DNA of 64,000 nt, taken from contig JAPTOF010000005.1 of assembly GCA_028554755.1 (NCBI GenBank), positions 20,124,001 through 20,188,000 on the forward strand, given 5' to 3'. The stretch is from Cordia subcordata (Eukaryota; Streptophyta; Magnoliopsida; Boraginales; Cordiaceae). The position numbers were made by a program, and so were the translations under genes. The notes under the pieces are model-generated. The model searched no databases and was not told the origin of the DNA. It worked only from the letters and a program-made list of their open reading frames with translations. Shown here one piece after another: positions 57,376 through 64,000 of the stretch; within the stretch, counting starts at the first letter, position 1; each line of letters opens with the position of its first letter.

Positions 57376-58200
57376 CTGAAAAGTAAAGCTCTAAAGTCAC
57401 ATGTCCTTGCTTAACAATCAGCAAATTCAACAATGATTGGAAGTTTAACAACACACAAGCAACCATTGATCAAAAATTGTATTTTTGATTATGTGGTTGT
57501 GAAAATTAGGAAGATTTGCTCAGCTTTTCGATCATCTCAGTTCTCATCTTGTTTGAAGATCTGGAAATCAGCCTGCTCCATTGAATTGCAAAATGCTATG
57601 CTAGCTCAACATGTATAGACCTCTGTATTAGGAATCAAATTTCAACAACCAGGGGGGGGGGGGGGGAAACCTTGTGTGTTTTCGCCACCGGAAAGGAACA
57701 ACTCACGGCCAATTACTAAATATAATATTCCATGCTTCACTTTTATGGGAATCCTGCAGGATTTTGTGAACCAAATTGCACCTAATTATAAGTGTATATT
57801 ACCTTTCGTCATTTTAAAATAATTATGGATGCTCACTTCAAGGGTATAGGTGTTATACATTTAAGAATTAGAGAAAGTTCTCGTACTTATTTTTTGAGGC
57901 ATATGTTTTATACATTTTAAGACCACAGGGTCATATGCCTATTTGAAACTACAGGTCAAAGAGTAAGCTGCACTTGTGATAAATTACAAGAATTTTGTGC
58001 AATTTACCCTAACTAAATTAATGAGAATAGTGAATAAAAATATTTTCCTAACTAGCATCATGTAAATAAGATATTTTCCGATTATAAACAGTATTAACTT
58101 GGTGAAAACATAAAGATCACAGCATCATGTCATTCTGCAAATTAGTAATGTTAAATTTTAACACTACTTTTGGTTACCTTGTTATAATCTCCACCAACAT
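57376..58200 (-). promoter_or_regulatory. CRK copy D leader and probable 5' UTR intron
   Basis: The donor (exon end 58178, GTAACC, one base off the GTAAGC of the other copies) and the TTTTCAG acceptor at 57376 keep the shared arrangement. The intron, about 802 bp, contains a 15-base G run at 57652-57666. Similarity to copy C continues to about 58350. Confidence 0.4.
57652..57666 (+). repeat. Poly-G tract (15 G)
   Basis: An uninterrupted run of 15 G in the CRK-D leader region. The matching place in copy C (about 51069) is a run of A, so the homopolymer changed identity. Confidence 0.9.
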
Positions 58201-58236
58201 GATATACCCAATTCTTCATATGGTTATCGATCTAAC

Positions 58237-58240
<4 letters not shown>

Positions 58241-58283
<43 letters not shown>
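58241..58283. repeat. TA-rich microsatellite upstream of CRK-D
   Basis: TACA then TA units. Copy C has a shorter TA run at the corresponding site (51581-51608). Confidence 0.85.
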
Positions 58284-59081
58284 GGCAGATGGAAGGTGGT
58301 GCAAGCTATTATCTGGAGAAAGTCTTCGCGTCTGACGAAGAAAAGAGTTGACATTTGTTTCCAGTGGCGGTTGTCGTATTGATTTTGAATTAAACCCAGT
58401 GTTATTTTTTTAATAGTTTAAAATTTTATATGGAGTAAATAAGATAAATGTAGGATTAGTTCTTCTGATTCAAAAATTGGCAATAACCCCCTATTGTCTT
58501 AAAAAATAACGCATGCACGCTCCATTAGTTAACTGTGATTGTTTCATTTGACGGAAAATAATAAAAGACTTGTATACCCTTCGAATCAAAATAGTCATTT
58601 AACTCTTTAACTTCATTTACGTGTGTGTATATGTATGTATGTATGTATCTACATATATATATATATTACTAATAATAATTTTTTTGGCATATATATAGAT
58701 GAATACTAATCTTTGAATTTTCTTTTAAGTAATTTGATTTCAGATCGGATGATGGATCTTTAAGATTTATATTTTTAGTACATAGGTGGGCAATTAATAT
58801 CTTTTGGTTTTTTTTTTAAAGTTTTTGGATTAATTTCTTTTATTATTGTGTTTTAAATTGTTTTGGGTCTTATTTTTGTGAAAATGAGGTCAATATGTGT
58901 AAATTTAAAAATAAGTAAATTCTGAATTAGTTATTAGGTTGAGGTCAAGAGTTCGACTCAGGTGAACACCATATAACACTTGCTGTACTTCTCTTATTTT
59001 TTAGTCAATTTTCATAACTAATGAATCAGCCAGATTTGCAACTTTCAGCTAATATACATAGGAGCACGGCGTCTTTGGCCA

Positions 59082-59082
<1 letters not shown>

Positions 59083-59120
<38 letters not shown>
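59083..59120. repeat. (TA)n microsatellite
   Basis: About 19 TA units. Confidence 0.95.
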
Positions 59121-59125
<5 letters not shown>

Positions 59126-59450
59126 GAAAACATTTTTTTCCAATTTTTAAATTCTTATAAATTTCTCTCTTTTTATTTTTTTAAATTTATTAAATGTTTG
59201 TTACTCAAATATCATTATAGTTTTTCTTGTCTTTTTACACAAAAATAAACTCTGTTTCCTTTTACAATTTATTTTTCACAAGTTACAAACTTTTTCACCA
59301 ATAACCATTACAAAAATTACAAAGTATCTCGCTTCATGAGTTAGGTTAATATTATTTACTTTAATTTTACTTTTCACCTACTTTTGTATGAGTGACCATG
59401 CTTATTTGTATATTATTAATAAGTTGCCAGTACACTTATCTTTTACTCTA

Positions 59451-59811
59451 TGTTTGGATTGAGGGGAATAGGAAGAGAGGAATGGTTTTGGAGGAATTTT
59501 GAAATCCTTTCACTTGTTTGCATTGGAAAAAAATGGAGGGTGAGGGTAAATAAAGAATTACTCTCATCCCTTCATAATCCTAAAATTTAATCCTTCTAAA
59601 TTGGAGCCAAGTGGAGGGAAAGGGGAGGACTATTTTATAAAATAACTATTTTAACCTTTATAATGAATGTTTACATAAAGTAAAAGAAGGGCATAAAAGT
59701 TAAACTGTACATGAAATGTATCCCTTCCCTCCAGTTCCTTCATAATCCAACCACAAGATACTCACAATCCTTTATATTTCATTCCGTTATAAAAATTCCC
59801 CAATCCAAACA
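59451..59811. mobile_element. MITE with TGTTTGGATTG ends
   Basis: TGTTTGGATTGAGGGGAATA at the left and TGTTTGGATTGGGGAATTTT read from the right on the minus strand. The interior has further inverted GGAAGGGAA/TTCCCTTCC matches. There is no coding. The target duplication is unclear. Confidence 0.65.
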
Positions 59812-60567
59812 TGAATTATTCAATTCCCTTTTTGTCCTTTATAAAACTTTCCTTTCCTTTCCTTTATTAAACATTCCCCCTTGATTCCAAATATAATGTT
59901 AGATTGAGAAAGAGATTTTTTAGATTGAGAAAGATATTTTTTAAATTATTGCCACTGAAATAGTTATTAATGAATTTAAAAGAATGAAAACACGTTGAAC
60001 ACTAGTTACGATTTCTAATGTAAACATATAATTTTTTTATTTTTGTGCTTTATGTGATTTATTTATATTCAATAATTCCTAAAACTTACAATAAGTTTTA
60101 TTGATATAAAATATCTTATTTTACAATTCATTGTTATTTAGAAGTGACTATTTTGTTATTTGGATTGAAAACTTGAATCATATCATAGCATGATGTATAT
60201 ATTTTTTCGCCACCCCTTATCGAAAATCCTAGCTTCGCCATTGTATTTGTTCATTACCTCACAACTATTTATTTACTAACTTTCATATATACATCAAATA
60301 TTTGTTCATTACCCCATAACTATATGGTCACTGCCCTCACATATAGAGGCACAAAATACAAACACATCTACGCATACTTTTACAGAACACGCACACATAC
60401 ACATACATTCACATGCAATAAACAAGGTGATGATGTGAAGACTTATTTGCTGGTGGTGCTCTCATGAATCACGATCTAAAAAACTTGAAATTGCTTGAGC
60501 ATTTATTAATGGTGAATATAGATTTAATCAACTAAATCTTGAATTAAAGATACCATGAGAAACGACA

Positions 60568-60785
60568 TTGAAGAGAGCTTAAAGCTCGTGGCATAAAGGT
60601 GGCATGATGATCAAAGAAGAAGAAAGAATAGAAGAAGAAAGAAAGGAAAGGAGAGAGAAAAGAGAGGAGAAGAAAGAAAGAGAGAAAGAGTGACAGAGAC
60701 AGAGACACAGAGAGAGAGAAAGATGGCGCTGAAGAGAACCTGAAGCTCGTGGCATGGTGGCTTGGTGGTGGCGTGATGATCAGAG
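60568..60785 (+). repeat. Diverged tandem repeat with GA-rich tract
   Basis: A unit containing AAGCTCGTGGCAT and ATGATGATCA at 60570-60617 recurs at 60728-60783. A long purine-only GA tract (about 60615-60722) separates them. The solo LTR inserted directly after the second copy, and purine-rich sequence resumes beyond it at 62353. Confidence 0.6.
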
Positions 60786-62352
60786 TGTTGGGATTGTATG
60801 CCCTAAAGACTATAAGCACAAGGTGATTACTGGATGCTAGACATAATACGTACAAGGTGGATGAGTTTCCCTGAGAGAATAATCTACCAAGGTCATTAGA
60901 TGATTTTCTAGACTACACTCCTACTGCATGTATCATGCAATTGACAGGACCACTATAAGTATGTCTTCTGAAAACTGTACCGTCACATGTAGAAAACAAG
61001 ATACTTACAGCTTTCGAGTGACCAATGCTCTTAATCTTGAGCATGTGTGGATGAACTGACTAAGTTAGGGTACAACACTTTGATGTGCCATAAGGAAAGG
61101 TCTTGAGTGATAAGATTGTATGCCTCGTACATTGGGTGCTGTATTCTAATTCAGTTGGGAAATGCATATGTAATAGTAGAATCTATTTGCCTTTCGGATT
61201 TGTCCGCTTGATCACCAGAAATCTAGTACTAGTGATATTATCCTTTAGAGATATATCGGTCATTTGGCTTATGGGTCGCTCCCTAGATCAAGAGATCTAT
61301 GACCAATGGATGATCATAATATAAGACTAGAGATTCCAAGGTTTAGATGTAGTTTTAGAGGTGATGGTACTTGTTACGACCGGCCTTGACTACTTGGTAT
61401 ACATAGAGAGGCTTTTTGGTAATTTCACTCGGTTGGTCAAAGACAGAAGTCACCAGAGAGGGTGACAAGCTCCTGCTTAGCCAGTGATTATCTTTAGAGT
61501 ACGGGTTTGATCTTCTGGTGAAAATAAATTGAGGTCAAAGTGGCCTTAATGTCGCCAAAATCAGTAGCAAGGACATTTTGGTCATTTTGGGAGCCAAGGA
61601 TAATTATATCTTTTGGTCCCTCCATTAGTTATGTTCCAATTGGATGCAATTAATTAAGGATAATTATATAGATTGTTTAATTAAAATTTGAGTTTAGAAT
61701 AAGAAGGGATTTAATTATCTGGGTCTTCTTAATATAAATTATAGATGTCTTAATTAGATAAGCGGGGCCCACATGGAAGATATTTATAATGTGTGAAGTG
61801 GGATATTTTGGATAAGACTTATCCATAGAGAATATTCCTTTTTCTAAAAGATAAGGAGGGGCATTACTGGAAACAATAAACTTCCTAACACCTTATCTTT
61901 ACTGTGATTGCCATGTACTATATAGTGGCAATTGGCAAGAACCAAGTAAGAATACATAACATAAGAAGCTTATTTTCTCTTTGGTATATGTGCAGAATTT
62001 TTCACACAATTACACTAAGAACATACACTACCTAGCCTAAACCTCAATTAATCCCTAATTAGTGCTTGCCTACTACATATCACACTGCATCCTAGCTATT
62101 GGTGATTGATTATAGAGGAGAAGACCACTAGATGGCTAGCACGAGACGGGTAATTGTGTAAGGAGACTTTATCAACGATATTATGCATCAAGGGTGAGAC
62201 ACTACATCACATCTTCTTTATATATGTTATTTATGTAGTTGTGCACATGTGTGTAATAGATGTTTAGTTGCTTTATTCTGTTACTATTGTTGAGTAAATT
62301 TTGATAAAATTGGTTAATCAACTAGACATAGTATTAGTAACACAGTCCAACA
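60786..62352. mobile_element. Probable solo LTR, 1.57 kb
   Basis: Begins TGTTGG and ends CCAACA, the TG...CA inverted ends of LTRs. Flanked by CAGAG (60781-60785) and CGGAG (62353-62357), a 5 bp target duplication with one mismatch. Purine-rich GATGATCA..GAAGAGA sequence lies on both sides, as if a single block had been split. There is no internal domain and no second LTR in the window, consistent with LTR-LTR recombination. The open frame at 61103-61324 has no domain. The superfamily cannot be assigned. Confidence 0.65.
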
Positions 62353-63138
62353 CGGAGATGAAGAGAGAAGAGAAGAGAGGGAAAAAGGAGAAGAGAGGGT
62401 AAAACGAGAGAAGAGAGAGAGTCAAGATCAAATCTAAATATGACTTTTTTTTTTAAGTGTAGGCACAGCATGCTGTGCAAGAACACATTCTGTAAGAATA
62501 TCATATAAGTTGTGTTGGGTTGGCCAAAGTTAATTTTTGCTTTTTAAGGGGTTAGTCAAAGTTCTAATTGAACTTAGATATGATTGGGTTTCTAAATTTT
62601 TTTTTTTTAAAAAAAGAAAGAATTCTTAAAGCCCAACCCCGAAACATGAACCTAAACTAGGGTAACAAAAGTATTATTTTGTTTGTATTCTCCGGGGAGC
62701 GGGGAGAAGAAAACAACGTTCTTAGGCCACAGAGACTTTTTGGTCACTGTTGGCAAGGAATCTTGAAAGGTGTAGATTAATCACCAAGAGAGGCAAGTGG
62801 AAGGAACCCCTTCTTTCAGCACGGCGTTTGATTTTCTAGTTCATACATAAGCGGTAGACGTATATTGTGTGCGTTTACATGTATATACAGACATACATAT
62901 ATATATATATATATATTTATTATATGAACTCATTGTTGTGGCAGAATTAATATATATTAACTCGTTGATGTAGTAGAATTACGTTATCGCAAATAATTAA
63001 TCATGGCAAGGAGCTATTGGACTTTGTTTTGGCTACTGGAAAGTCCAGATGACTTGGTCCAATGAATAGAATGGTGATGATGACAAGTTGGTTTATACCT
63101 GTTGTGATTTTTTTTTTTTTAAAAAAAAAATCGTATTC

Positions 63139-63185
63139 TGTTCATGGGAACAGTAGCACTTGTGTACTGTTCATGTGAACAGTAA
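63139..63185. repeat. Paired palindromes (TGTTCATG..GAACA)
   Basis: TGTTCATGGGAACAGTA is followed 14 bases later by TACTGTTCATGTGAACAGTA, a 20-base perfect-arm palindrome. A bare T12/A10 run precedes it. This motif is common in plant transposon ends, but no element borders could be found. Confidence 0.6.
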
Positions 63186-63224
63186 CTCCGTTTTTCTTAA
63201 TTTTTTTTTCTTTGGGTTTTATCA

Positions 63225-63225
63225 C

Positions 63226-63291
<66 letters not shown>
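63225..63291. repeat. (ATT)n microsatellite
   Basis: About 22 uninterrupted ATT units. Confidence 0.97.
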
Positions 63292-63293
<2 letters not shown>

Positions 63294-64000
63294 TTATTTT
63301 ATGTTATATTACGTTCTTCTTTTATTTCTTTTCTTCTAGTAAGTTGTGTTCCATAAAGCCTTTCTTATTTTCATAATGAGATAATTTCTTAGTTGTGTAT
63401 AAATATTAAATGCTAAATAATTAAGCTTAAGTTGACACCTAATTTACGTGTAAAATAATTACTTATGTATCTTTGGACATTGTGTACCATAATACCTTTG
63501 TGCCATGTATTTGAGGTCGTGATTTTGAGCCCTTGTTGGTAGGGATCGTACGTACACTAACATATTATGGGGTAATGTACTATCATTTCGTAAGGGATTT
63601 TCGTTTATTTTTGGTGATTTGTTCAACAACAAATCATTTTTTGAACTATGCTATCAGGAATATAGCCACGCAACATAGTTTTGGATTCACTGTTAGTACT
63701 TTGGGTCTGATTTTGTTATGGCACGTGGGAATAATTTTGGTTAAGATTCTAATTTTTTATACTTTATTTTATGTTACACGCTCTTGCATTATGTAACTTT
63801 TATAGATAAAGGAAGAGAGAAATTTATAATTTTCCATGACTTGAAAAAAAAAATTTCTTACTTTCGTTGCGTACTTTTTTTAGTTGTTGTAAGGATCTTA
63901 ATATTTACTGAGATTCACATCTCATTTTCATTATCTTTCTTTGTCTTTTTGAAAATTGTCTTTCGCAGATACTCAGGGATAGGTTCATGATTTTAAGCTT

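Larger units (their letters stand above)
58400..60540. other. Intergenic, no gene seen
   Basis: AT-rich with microsatellites, (TA)n at about 59083-59120 among them, and one MITE (59451-59811). A 'ggtcaagagttcgactcagg' string near 58943 resembles a decayed tRNA-type B box. No coding region is supportable. Confidence 0.45.
62353..64000. other. Gene-free flank
   Basis: GA-rich tract (62353-62425), then AT-rich DNA with a TA run near 62895-62920. It also holds two GTTCATG..GAACA palindromes (63139-63185), an ATT microsatellite and frames with no recognisable domain at 63533-63990. Confidence 0.45.

Noticed and set aside
60544..60855. 103-codon minus-strand frame rich in Ser, Leu and Phe
   Set aside because: It is the complement of a GA-rich simple tract and runs into the solo LTR.
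1..64000. CRISPR arrays, bacterial operons, riboswitches
   Set aside because: Regular spacer-repeat arrays were not seen. The repeats are microsatellites and transposons, and gene structure is plant nuclear.
1..64000. A novel multi-gene system linking KNOX, MENG and the CRKs
   Set aside because: The genes belong to well-known, functionally separate families. Their proximity is explained by conserved gene order.

Overview
This is a stretch of plant nuclear DNA, most likely from a dicot. It is AT-rich, and its genes have many GT-AG introns. Microsatellites, MITEs and retrotransposon remnants lie between the genes. Organelle, bacterial and viral genome features are absent. The species cannot be named from the sequence.

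Layout. 1-17.8 kb has no intact gene: it holds a probable Helitron (2894-3768), several TAA/TTA-flanked MITEs, a hAT-like element, and a decayed copia gag region carrying a nested MITE. 18.16-26.05 kb (+) is an intact five-exon class I KNOX homeobox gene (343 aa, KNAT2/KNAT6 type) with a 5.8 kb third intron. 27.96-32.07 kb (+) is an intact seven-exon gene for the chloroplast demethylphylloquinone methyltransferase of vitamin K1 synthesis (MENG, 253 aa). 33.1-58.4 kb (-) is a tandem array of four cysteine-rich receptor-like kinase genes of the CRK2/CRK3 type. Three are intact (659, 659 and 650 aa, seven coding exons each) and the fourth is a pseudogene. A decayed copia RNase H fragment and MITEs lie between the first two. 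58.4-64 kb has no gene: it holds a MITE, a probable 1.57 kb solo LTR, and simple repeats.

How the genes relate. They do not form one pathway: KNOX is a meristem transcription factor, MENG a plastid enzyme, and the CRKs plasma-membrane receptor kinases. Their order is informative. From memory of the Arabidopsis map, KNAT6 lies by MENG on one arm of chromosome 1, and KNAT2 lies by CRK2 and CRK3 in the duplicated partner block. This window has all three together, as expected of the arrangement before that duplication and gene loss.

Exon coordinates were worked out by eye from homology, splice signals and codon phase; every junction in the intact genes keeps frame. I saw no undescribed molecular system. 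The most useful observations are the ancestral gene order, the CRK array whose history is marked by MITE insertions with matching empty sites, a duplicated splice donor in MENG, and a strong G-quadruplex motif in the KNOX third intron.
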